15,275 bases of DNA from an uncultured Eubacteriales bacterium (GCA_902796285.1 CADBOH010000019.1:1-15275), one strand, 5' to 3'. Numbered from the stretch's first letter, positions 7,533-13,689 are shown. Made by a program: numbers and translations. Notes: a model not told the origin generated them from the sequence alone.

Positions 7533-7559
7533 AAAAAATGGACAATAAGTCCATTTTTT
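7533..7559 (-). terminator. Hairpin in the dUTPase leader, terminator or attenuator
   Basis: An 11-bp stem made of six A/T pairs plus TGGAC/GTCCA (7539-7543 and 7549-7553) with a 5-nt loop. On the minus strand it ends in a T tract. It sits between the stop of the unknown gene and the dUTPase start, only 18 bases upstream of that ATG, so dUTPase expression from the dnaN side would depend on readthrough. Confidence 0.8.
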
Positions 7560-7995
7560 ATTCATTTTCATAAGATCTTTCATCACATTCAAATTTATTA
7601 AAAAGTTCTTCTTCTATTTGCGCAAGAGGCTTTTTATTTTCGTCCAATCCTGTTATTCCTAAAAGACCTTTTGGATACCCCATATTAAATTGTATTTTTC
7701 CTTCAGTTTGCTCATTAACCATGATAAACTTTTTGTCTTTTAAAATACTTCTCATATAGGAATAAAAACCTTTTTCATTTAACTTTTTAATAAATTCTTC
7801 AATAGTAGGACAACCAAATCTTGTTAAATCATATTGCTTAAATAATTTTGATAAAAGCTTATATGAATTTTCAATTTTTATTCTAAGCGTTTTATTATTC
7901 CAATATTCAATAACAAAATTATCACCATTATCCCTATCTTTTTTTACATCTTTTATATCAAACAAATAAAGATCATATTTATTTTTATCTAACAT
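7558..7995 (-). CDS. Unknown soluble protein, 145 residues, downstream of dnaN
   Basis: Not recognised. It has no signal peptide or membrane helix and is rich in Lys, Glu, Asp, Asn and aromatic residues. The N-terminal 50 residues look strand-rich (DLYLFDIKDV, NFVIEYWNNKTLRIKI). A helical middle follows (SYKLLSKLFKQYDL, TIEEFIKKLNEKGFYSYMRSIL). The C-terminal part holds KGKIQ-like strands and a PKGLLGITGLDENKKPL segment. ATG 7993-7995 (minus) has AAGGAG nine to ten bases away, overlapping the dnaN stop codon, so it is very probably translated with dnaN from one mRNA. The leader hairpin of dUTPase closes this transcript. A role in replication is suggested only by position. Confidence 0.82.
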   Translation of the reverse strand: MLDKNKYDLYLFDIKDVKKDRDNGDNFVIEYWNNKTLRIKIENSYKLLSKLFKQYDLTRFGCPTIEEFIKKLNEKGFYSYMRSILKDKKFIMVNEQTEGKIQFNMGYPKGLLGITGLDENKKPLAQIEEELFNKFECDERSYENE

Positions 7996-8004
7996 TATTT
8001 CTCC

Positions 8005-9105
8005 TTATCCAATAACTCTAACAGGTAATATTAAATACAAAAATTCATCTTCTTCAGTTGGTACAATAACACATGGTGTTGATGCTTTGTTGAAACACAT
8101 TTTTACAAATTCATTAGTATTTACTCTTAAACTTTCAAGAAAATATCTTGGGTTAAATGATATCACTAAATCTTTACCTGAAACATTTACTGGAATATTT
8201 TCTTTTATATTTCCAAGTTCTGAGTTTGATGTTATACAAAGATTATTTTCTTTAATATCAAACTTAACAAAGTTGTTGTTGCTTGCTCTTGAAAGTAATG
8301 TTGCTCTTTCAAGTGCTTCTTCAAATTGTTCTTTGTCTGCAATAACAAATGTTTCAAAATTTACAGGGATGATTTGTTTGTAATTTATGTAATCTCCCTC
8401 TAAAAGTCTTGATGTTATTTTAGTATCTCCAAGATCTACTAAAATTGTGTTTTCTTCAACATAAATATTTATTATATCATCATTGTCATCAATAAGTTTG
8501 CTAATTTCACTTAAACTTCTTGCAGGAATTACTATTGACTTTGTAATAGATGATGTAACACGCTTTTTAATTCTAGCAAGTCTGTATCCATCAAGAGCAA
8601 CAACATTAAGTTCGTTGTTTCTAATATCAAAAAGCACACCTTTTAAAATTGGTCTTGTATCATCAATTGCTACCGAAAATATACTCTTTGAAACGCAAAT
8701 TTTAAAATCCTTTTTGCTTATTCCAAAATACTCATTTGTTTCAACATTTTTAAATCCAGGGTATTCGATTGGGTTGTAGCATTGAATAATACTTTCGCTA
8801 TCATCATATCTAATAGTCATTTGGTTTTTATCATTAACTTCAAGTTCAATTATTGAATTTGTGAGTTTTTTTACAAACTCTGTGATAAATCTACCAGGAA
8901 CAACTGTTTCGCCTTCAACCTTAACATCTGCTTTTATTTTCTTTTCAATAGAAAGTTCAGTGTCTGTTGCACTCATAGTTAAAGTTTGGTCTTCTGCTGT
9001 GATTTTGATACCTTCAAGTATAGGATTAGTTATCTTTGATGAGATAGCTTTACTTACTTTTAATAATGCATCTGACAATTCAAGTCCTTGACAATTTACT
9101 AACAT
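8005..9105 (-). CDS. dnaN: DNA polymerase III beta subunit (sliding clamp)
   Basis: A 366-residue clamp of usual length with three repeated clamp folds. The N-terminus MLVNCQGLELSDALLKVSKA, the central VALDGYRLA motif and the C-terminal FLYLILPVRVIG match DnaN. As a ring-shaped dimer it tethers polymerase III to DNA and binds partners through a pocket near the C-terminus. The start is ATG at 9103-9105 (minus), because AAAAGGAG precedes it by six bases; an in-frame start 18 codons upstream would overlap the promoter. A separate promoter lies at 9131-9159, inside the presumed oriC. The gene is followed at 9 nt by the unknown 145-residue gene. Confidence 0.97.
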   Translation of the reverse strand: MLVNCQGLELSDALLKVSKAISSKITNPILEGIKITAEDQTLTMSATDTELSIEKKIKADVKVEGETVVPGRFITEFVKKLTNSIIELEVNDKNQMTIRYDDSESIIQCYNPIEYPGFKNVETNEYFGISKKDFKICVSKSIFSVAIDDTRPILKGVLFDIRNNELNVVALDGYRLARIKKRVTSSITKSIVIPARSLSEISKLIDDNDDIINIYVEENTILVDLGDTKITSRLLEGDYINYKQIIPVNFETFVIADKEQFEEALERATLLSRASNNNFVKFDIKENNLCITSNSELGNIKENIPVNVSGKDLVISFNPRYFLESLRVNTNEFVKMCFNKASTPCVIVPTEEDEFLYLILPVRVIG

Positions 9106-9130
9106 AACAACTCCTTTTTTATATGTATAT

Positions 9131-9159
9131 ATTATACCATAATACCATAAAATAAGCAA
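9131..9159 (-). promoter_or_regulatory. dnaN promoter with extended -10
   Basis: Minus strand: TTGCTT (plus 9154-9159), a 17-bp spacer, and TGG followed by TATAAT (plus 9131-9136 for the hexamer). The predicted start is near 9124, leaving a leader of about 19 nt that contains AAGGAG. Confidence 0.82.
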
Positions 9160-9169
9160 GAAAAATATA

Positions 9170-9210
9170 AGACATTGGCGTTTTTTGAAACACTTTTTTT
9201 GCCAATGTCT
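9170..9210. repeat. 10-bp inverted repeat (hairpin) in the origin region
   Basis: AGACATTGGC (9170-9179) and GCCAATGTCT (9201-9210) are exact reverse complements around a 21-nt A/T-rich spacer. This is the most G/C-rich element in the intergenic space. It could terminate dnaA transcription before the dnaN promoter, bind a protein as two half-sites, or extrude near the origin. Confidence 0.85.
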
Positions 9211-9263
9211 AGTGATATTTTATATTTATTAAATTATAGTATTTATAATAATTAGTGTATAAA

Positions 9264-9272
9264 TGTGTATAA
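9264..9272 (-). promoter_or_regulatory. DnaA box, TTATACACA on the minus strand
   Basis: Exact match to TTATNCACA. A one-mismatch partner (AGTGTATAA on plus, 9254-9262) lies 10 bp away in the same orientation, about one helical turn. Confidence 0.82.
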
Positions 9273-9347
9273 CTTTGTGTTGTAACCATATATTGCCATA
9301 AAAATTCGTTTTTTTGCGTAGTTGATACTATATATTGGTTTTTAAAT

Positions 9348-9356
9348 TGTGGATAA
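9348..9356 (-). promoter_or_regulatory. DnaA box, TTATCCACA on the minus strand
   Basis: Exact consensus of the strong DnaA box. A one-mismatch partner (TGTGCAGAA on plus, 9359-9367) lies 11 bp away in the same orientation. Confidence 0.88.
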
Positions 9357-9377
9357 CTTGTGCAGAAATAAAATTAG

Positions 9378-10730
9378 TTATTCACTTTTCAACATTTTTT
9401 TTATTTCGCTGATAAATGAGTTTATTTTGTGTGATGTTTTTATTTCATCTGATATCTTGTCTCTTGAGTGCATAATTGTTGTATGATCTCTTCCACCAAA
9501 TATTTTTCCTATTGAAACAAGTGGTATTTCAAGTATTTCACTGATAAGATAAATTGCTATCATACGTGGTTCAACAACATCTTTACTTTTCTTTTTGCCA
9601 ATGATATCTTGTCTTGTTATATCAAAGTATTTACAAACCGCATCAATGATTGCGTCTACTGTTACTCCATCGTTTTTATCTTCTTCAAATTGACCATTAA
9701 AAGCTTCGAGCGCTTCTTCCATAGTTGCAGAATGTTTGTTTGAAAGATTTGCCAAGAAGTAAACTTTTGCAAGCATACCTTCAAGTTCTCTTATATTTGT
9801 GTTTAGTTTTTCAGCAATAAAATCAATCACATCATCATCGATAACATACTTTTCGATTTGACATTTTTTTCTAAGAATAGCGATTCTTGTTTCAAGGTCA
9901 GGGGATTGAATATCCTGTATAAGACCACAAGTAAAACGAGAGCTTAATCTATCAGTAAGAGTTTCAATTTCTTTTGGATGACGGTCAGATGCAATTATGA
10001 TTTGTTTATTGTTTTGATAAAGTTCGTTAAAAGTGTGGAAAAATTCCTCTTGAGTGCTTGTTCTTTTTGAAATAAATTGAATATCATCAACCATCAAAAC
10101 ATCAAGATTTCTATATTTTGTTCTAAATGCAGAAACAGCTTTAATTTTTTCTTCTGATCCCAAACTTTCGATGTAATCATTTGTAAAATCATTACATGTA
10201 ATATATTTTACATTTAAATTTGGATTAAACTCTTTTATGTAATTGCCAATTGCGTGCAGAATATGTGTTTTACCAAGTCCAACACCACCATAAATAAAAA
10301 GTGGATTAAACTTTTCGCCAGGATGTTCAGCAACCGCTCTTGCAGCAGCGTAAACAAACTGGTTTGATTTGCCTACAACAAAGTTGTCAAAAGTGTATTT
10401 TGCATTGAAAGGATTTTTTGAAACTTCATATTCCTTTTGTTTTTTAACTTCACCATTTGCTTTAATATATTCTATTTCTTCATTTTGGTCAAGAATATCA
10501 ATTTCAAGATTTGATCCAAATATATCACTTACCGCAGAAGATAATTTATCGAGGTAATTTCTCAAAATTTGATTTTTTGCAGAAGTTGAGTTTGTTGCAA
10601 TAATAAGTTTTTTGTTTTCAACAAGATCTAAAACCTTTAAAGGTTTAAACCACATAATAAAAGAAACGTTTGAGACCATAAGCTCAAGCTTGTCGAGTAC
10701 TGCTTGCCAAAGTGATGATAAATCTTGCAT
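9378..10730 (-). CDS. dnaA: Chromosomal replication initiator DnaA
   Basis: A 450-residue DnaA, of usual length. Domain I starts LWQAVLDKLE and includes the IMWFKPL core; a charged linker follows. The AAA+ domain begins near NPFNAKYTFDNFVVG and has Walker A GGVGLGKT (148-155) and Walker B D215-D216 (VDDIQF). The DNA-binding domain IV carries GGRDHTTIMHS from residue 412, which reads DnaA boxes. ATP-DnaA melts oriC and loads the helicase. The start is ATG 10728-10730 (minus), with AAAGGAG six bases before it; an in-frame start 23 codons upstream would cover the proximal promoter. Two tandem promoters drive it. Unusually, recF diverges from it instead of following dnaN. Confidence 0.98.
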   Translation of the reverse strand: MQDLSSLWQAVLDKLELMVSNVSFIMWFKPLKVLDLVENKKLIIATNSTSAKNQILRNYLDKLSSAVSDIFGSNLEIDILDQNEEIEYIKANGEVKKQKEYEVSKNPFNAKYTFDNFVVGKSNQFVYAAARAVAEHPGEKFNPLFIYGGVGLGKTHILHAIGNYIKEFNPNLNVKYITCNDFTNDYIESLGSEEKIKAVSAFRTKYRNLDVLMVDDIQFISKRTSTQEEFFHTFNELYQNNKQIIIASDRHPKEIETLTDRLSSRFTCGLIQDIQSPDLETRIAILRKKCQIEKYVIDDDVIDFIAEKLNTNIRELEGMLAKVYFLANLSNKHSATMEEALEAFNGQFEEDKNDGVTVDAIIDAVCKYFDITRQDIIGKKKSKDVVEPRMIAIYLISEILEIPLVSIGKIFGGRDHTTIMHSRDKISDEIKTSHKINSFISEIKKMLKSE

Positions 10731-10749
10731 AATTTCTCCTTTCCTACAA

Positions 10750-10778
10750 ATTATATCAAAAATTAACTTAATTGTAAA
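10750..10778 (-). promoter_or_regulatory. Proximal dnaA promoter
   Basis: Minus strand: TTTACA (plus 10773-10778), a 17-bp spacer, and TGA followed by TATAAT (hexamer at plus 10750-10755), an extended -10. Its -35 overlaps the -10 of the distal promoter by four bases, so the two cannot both be occupied. Confidence 0.85.
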
Positions 10779-10799
10779 ATAAAGTCGAAAAAAAGTCAA
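10771..10799 (-). promoter_or_regulatory. Distal dnaA promoter
   Basis: Minus strand: TTGACT (plus 10794-10799), a 17-bp spacer and TACAAT (plus 10771-10776). The -35 is embedded in a near-palindrome at 10795-10810, giving an obvious site for control. Confidence 0.65.
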
Positions 10800-10810
10800 C
10801 CATGGCTGAC
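10795..10810. promoter_or_regulatory. Candidate operator palindrome between dnaA and recF
   Basis: GTCAACCATGGCTGAC: 7 of 8 base pairs are symmetric about the central CCATGG. It overlaps the -35 of the distal dnaA promoter and lies in the divergent dnaA/recF spacer, where no DnaA box was found. The binding protein is unknown. Confidence 0.5.
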
Positions 10811-10852
10811 CAAATTTTTATAAAAAGATACAAATATTTTTTGTTTATAAAG

Positions 10853-10881
10853 TAGAATTTTTTTTAGTTTTATGGTAAAAT
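10853..10881 (+). promoter_or_regulatory. recF promoter, extended -10, apparently leaderless
   Basis: TAGAAT (weak -35, 10853-10858), a 17-bp spacer, and TGG followed by TAAAAT (10876-10881). The ATG begins 7 bases after the last base of the -10, where transcription is expected to start. No Shine-Dalgarno fits in between. Confidence 0.7.
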
Positions 10882-10887
10882 GTAGTT

Positions 10888-11949
10888 ATGTTTATAAAAA
10901 GTTTAAAACTTAAGTCTTACAGAAGTTATGAAAACTTTGAATTTGAGTTTGATGATGGCCTTAATATACTTGTTGGAAAGAATGCTCAGGGCAAAACAAA
11001 TGTTTTGGAAGCTATCTTTTTTGCAATTATAGGAAAAAGTTTTAAAACATCAAAAGAAAAAGAGGTTATTAAGTGGGATAGCCAAAATGCTTATGTAGAC
11101 GCGATTTTTCAAAAGAAATATAGGGAAGTTGAAGTTGAGTTATTCTTTGATAACGCGCACAAAAAAACAATAAAAATAGATAAAATTGCTATAAGAAAGA
11201 TTGGTGAACTTATGGGCTCCGCAAACGCTGTATTTTTTTCTCCAGAAGAGTTAAAACTTGTTAAAGAAAGCCCAGATGAGAGAAGAAGATTTATGAATAT
11301 AGACATATCTCAAACAAACAAAAGGTATTTTTATTTGATTGGTAGATATGAAAAAGTTTTGGCAAACAGAAACAAACTTTTAAAAAGCAGCAGTGACATA
11401 AACGTTATTAAAGAAAGTATTGATATTTGGGATAGGGCACTAGCAGATCTAGCAGAAAAAATTGCTTATGAAAGAAAAAATTTTATTGAAGAGCTTGCTC
11501 CATACGCAAAACTTGCACATGAATATATATTTGGCGGGAAGGAGCAAATAGAAATAAAATATATATCTTCATTTGAGGAAAACTATGCAGCAAATATGGT
11601 GAAAGCACTTGCAAAAAATTTAGAAAAAGATTTTAAACTTGGATACACAACAGTTGGTGTTCATAGAGATGAAATTGATATTTACTTAAATGGTGTTGAA
11701 GTAAAAAATTTTGGTTCTCAGGGACAGCAAAGAACAGTTGCGCTTTCAATGAAACTTGCAGAACTTGAAATAATCAAGAATAGAGTGGGAGAATATCCAA
11801 TTTTACTTTTGGATGACGTGTTTAGTGAACTTGATAAGGAAAGAAGAAAAAAACTCTTAAAGTTTACATCAAAGACTCAAACGATTATCACTTGCACTGA
11901 GTTTGACGAAAAAATAAAAGCTAAAATTTTTGAGATAAAGAAGGCTTGA
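10888..11949 (+). CDS. recF: DNA replication and repair protein RecF
   Basis: A 353-residue RecF, an ABC/SMC-like ATPase that binds gapped DNA and loads RecA together with RecO and RecR. The N-terminus MFIKSLKLKSYRSY is typical and fixes the start at the first ATG. Walker A GKNAQGKT is at 30-37, the signature GSQGQQR at 276-282 and Walker B LLLDDVFSELD with D309-D310. The stop TGA is the only non-TAA stop in the window. There is no ribosome binding site ahead of the ATG. The gene diverges from dnaA, and the yaaA-type S4 gene that usually precedes recF in Bacillota is absent here. Confidence 0.97.
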   Translation: MFIKSLKLKSYRSYENFEFEFDDGLNILVGKNAQGKTNVLEAIFFAIIGKSFKTSKEKEVIKWDSQNAYVDAIFQKKYREVEVELFFDNAHKKTIKIDKIAIRKIGELMGSANAVFFSPEELKLVKESPDERRRFMNIDISQTNKRYFYLIGRYEKVLANRNKLLKSSSDINVIKESIDIWDRALADLAEKIAYERKNFIEELAPYAKLAHEYIFGGKEQIEIKYISSFEENYAANMVKALAKNLEKDFKLGYTTVGVHRDEIDIYLNGVEVKNFGSQGQQRTVALSMKLAELEIIKNRVGEYPILLLDDVFSELDKERRKKLLKFTSKTQTIITCTEFDEKIKAKIFEIKKA

Positions 11950-11974
11950 AAAACAAAAAATAGTGTGATATAAT
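11946..11974 (+). promoter_or_regulatory. Promoter of the two-helix membrane protein, apparently leaderless
   Basis: TTGAAA (11946-11951, covering the recF stop codon), a 17-bp spacer, and TGA followed by TATAAT (11969-11974). The ATG starts exactly 7 bases downstream. The intervening bases are A/T only (ATTTTT) with no ribosome binding site. Confidence 0.82.
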
Positions 11975-11980
11975 ATTTTT

Positions 11981-12469
11981 ATGGCAAAAGATAAAAAACA
12001 AGGCATACTAAAAAATAAAAATGTATATAAAAGAGCAAGAAACATTGCTATAATTTTTGCTGTTGTGTCTGCATTTTTGATATTGGTTGGAATTGGGGCC
12101 GGAATTTATTCAGCAAAAAATAACACGGAAATTTTAAGCGAATATAAGAGAGACGGACAATACAGAGAGATTTATTTAAACGATGTTAGAGATTTAAAAG
12201 AAGATTATATAAGCGGAAAAATCGATATTGATGAGTATAAAAAACAATTTTCATATATGAGAAGCGATAATGATCTATATGTGCTTGACAATCTTAATCG
12301 CTCAGAAAGTGAGATTAAAGAAAAAAGTGATCAAAATACTTTAATGATGATGGCTGGCATTGCTGCAATAGGAGTAGGATTTGTTGGAGCAGTTGCTTCG
12401 GGGACTGCTGCTTGTAAAAAAGATGATCAATATGATGATGCAGTTGAATTAGAAAAAAGAGAAAATTAA
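11981..12469 (+). CDS. Unknown membrane protein, 162 residues, two transmembrane helices
   Basis: Not recognised. A Lys/Arg-rich N-terminus (residues 1-20) is followed by a hydrophobic helix at about 22-43. A charged stretch of about 75 residues comes next (with YKRDGQYREIYLNDVRDLKEDY and a DIDEYKKQFSYMRSD segment), then a Gly/Ala/Met-rich helix at about 120-143. The tail KKDDQYDDAVELEKREN is charged and probably cytoplasmic. By the positive-inside rule both ends face the cytoplasm and the middle lies outside (inference). It sits 31 bp after recF but has its own consensus promoter and a strong terminator, so it is a separate unit. It could be a small envelope protein; no enzyme motif is visible. 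Confidence 0.82.
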   Translation: MAKDKKQGILKNKNVYKRARNIAIIFAVVSAFLILVGIGAGIYSAKNNTEILSEYKRDGQYREIYLNDVRDLKEDYISGKIDIDEYKKQFSYMRSDNDLYVLDNLNRSESEIKEKSDQNTLMMMAGIAAIGVGFVGAVASGTAACKKDDQYDDAVELEKREN

Positions 12470-12470
12470 T

Positions 12471-12500
12471 AAAAAAATACGCAAAAATGCGTATTTTTTT
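12471..12500. terminator. Bidirectional terminator between the membrane-protein gene and trpS
   Basis: A 13-bp stem, AAAAAAATACGCA (12471-12483) and TGCGTATTTTTTT (12488-12500), with a 4-nt loop. A and T runs on either side let it serve both convergent transcripts. Confidence 0.9.
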
Positions 12501-12510
12501 GTGTTTTTAA

Positions 12511-13575
12511 TTAATTTTTTAATAATTTTTTGTAATTTAATCCCATATTTTCCTTCATTTTTTCGAGGGTTTTTCTTGCTTGATTAGAGGCTTTTAAACT
12601 ATTTTCAAAAAGCATTTCATAAATTTTATTTACGTCTTTAATTAAAAGTTCTCGTTTTTCTCTTATTGGAGTTAAAATTTCTTCAATAATTTGATATAAA
12701 AAGTTTTTAACTTTTACATCTCCAAGACCACCTTGTTGATAGTGAGATTTCAGTTCATCAAGATTTTTATACTCAGGCAAATATTTTTTAAAGTGTTCAT
12801 CATTACAAAAGGCATCAAGATATGCAAATACTACGTTGCCTTCAATTTTGCCTGGGTCAGTTATTTTAATATGATCTGGGTCAGTGTAAGCGGACATAAT
12901 TTTTTGTTTTACTGTTTTTGAATCATCGCAAAGATAAATTGCATTTCCAGCAGACTTTGACATTTTTAATTTTCCATCAAGACCAGGAAGTCTTGCACAA
13001 ATTTTGTTTTTTGGTAAGAGTGCTTTTGGCATTTTAAAAACTTCTTCGGTTGGATTATATGTGTTATTAAATGAATTTACAATTTCTCTTGTTTGTTCAA
13101 TCATTGGGAGTTGGTCATCTCCAACAGGCACAATTGTTGTACCAAATGCCAGTATGTCACTTGCTTGTGAAACTGGATAATTTAAAAATCCTATTGGAAT
13201 AGTCCTTTCAAAACCGCGTTGTTTAAGTTCTTCCTTAATTGTTGGATTTCGTTGGAGTCTTGAAACGGTAACAAGGTTCATAAGATAGGTTGTCATTTCA
13301 GCAAGTTCTGGCACCATTGATTGAATAAAAATACACACCTTGTTAGGATCAAGTCCGGCAGAAATATAATCAATCGCCACCTGGATTATGTTGTTTTTTA
13401 CCTTATCTACGTTGTCAGCGTTGTCAGTTAGCGCTTGAGTATCGGCAATCATGATATAAAATTTTTCATAATCGAGTGTGTTTTGAAGATTGATTCTGTT
13501 TTGTAGTGATCCAACATAGTGACCCAAGTGTAAATTTCCTGTTGGACGATCTCCAGTTAATATAATATCCTTCAT
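12511..13575 (-). CDS. trpS: Tryptophanyl-tRNA synthetase
   Basis: A 354-residue class I aminoacyl-tRNA synthetase that charges tRNA-Trp with tryptophan using ATP. The HIGH-type motif is HLGH (16-19) in RPTGNLHLGHYVG, and the KMSKS loop is at 204-208 (LKMSKSAGNA). PVGDDQLPMIEQTREI in the middle is part of the Rossmann active-site domain. The ILTGDRPTGxLHxGHYVGSL opening is the form common in Bacillota. ATG 13573-13575 (minus) follows AAGGAG. Transcription starts from a strong promoter about 25 bases upstream, so there is no room for a T-box leader. It is monocistronic and convergent with the membrane-protein gene. Confidence 0.97.
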   Translation of the reverse strand: MKDIILTGDRPTGNLHLGHYVGSLQNRINLQNTLDYEKFYIMIADTQALTDNADNVDKVKNNIIQVAIDYISAGLDPNKVCIFIQSMVPELAEMTTYLMNLVTVSRLQRNPTIKEELKQRGFERTIPIGFLNYPVSQASDILAFGTTIVPVGDDQLPMIEQTREIVNSFNNTYNPTEEVFKMPKALLPKNKICARLPGLDGKLKMSKSAGNAIYLCDDSKTVKQKIMSAYTDPDHIKITDPGKIEGNVVFAYLDAFCNDEHFKKYLPEYKNLDELKSHYQQGGLGDVKVKNFLYQIIEEILTPIREKRELLIKDVNKIYEMLFENSLKASNQARKTLEKMKENMGLNYKKLLKN

Positions 13576-13598
13576 TTTTTCTCCTTAACTTCTTTTAA

Positions 13599-13627
13599 AT
13601 TCTAGCATTTATAGATTTTTTTGTCAA
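13599..13627 (-). promoter_or_regulatory. trpS promoter
   Basis: Minus strand: perfect TTGACA (plus 13622-13627), a 17-bp spacer, and TGC followed by TAGAAT (hexamer at plus 13599-13604). The leader is about 17 nt, just enough for AAGGAG. Confidence 0.86.
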
Positions 13628-13689
13628 CACAATAGAGGTTAGTAAAATGTGAAGAATACAAATTAATTTAAAAAAACGCAGATTTCATT

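Larger units (their letters stand above)
9106..9377. other. Probable chromosomal origin (oriC), dnaA-dnaN intergenic region
   Basis: A 272-bp gap between dnaA and dnaN. It holds two perfect DnaA boxes (TGTGTATAA 9264-9272; TGTGGATAA 9348-9356). One-mismatch copies lie at 9254-9262 and 9359-9367, all in the same orientation, and a further one-mismatch box TTATTCACT at 9378-9386 overlaps the dnaA stop. About 50 bp of nearly pure A/T (9211-9263) adjoins the boxes and could be the unwinding element. The inverted repeat and dnaN promoter fill the rest. In Bacillus the dnaA-dnaN spacer is the unwinding part of oriC, which supports this call; it was not tested by GC skew. Confidence 0.75.

Noticed and set aside
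9106..9159. 18-codon upstream extension of dnaN
   Set aside because: It would include the -10 region and the Shine-Dalgarno; the family N-terminus begins at MLVNCQG.
9183..9200. A degenerate parS in the loop of the origin inverted repeat (GTGTTTCA on the minus strand)
   Set aside because: Only about half the palindrome matches and the second half is A-rich; chance in an AT-rich spacer is likely.
10731..10799. 23-codon upstream extension of dnaA
   Set aside because: It covers both dnaA promoters and the AAAGGAG signal; DnaA domain I begins at MQDLSSLW.
11941..11980. recF and the following membrane-protein gene as one operon with coupled translation
   Set aside because: A consensus extended -10 promoter lies between them and there is no ribosome binding site for reinitiation, though partial readthrough from recF is possible.
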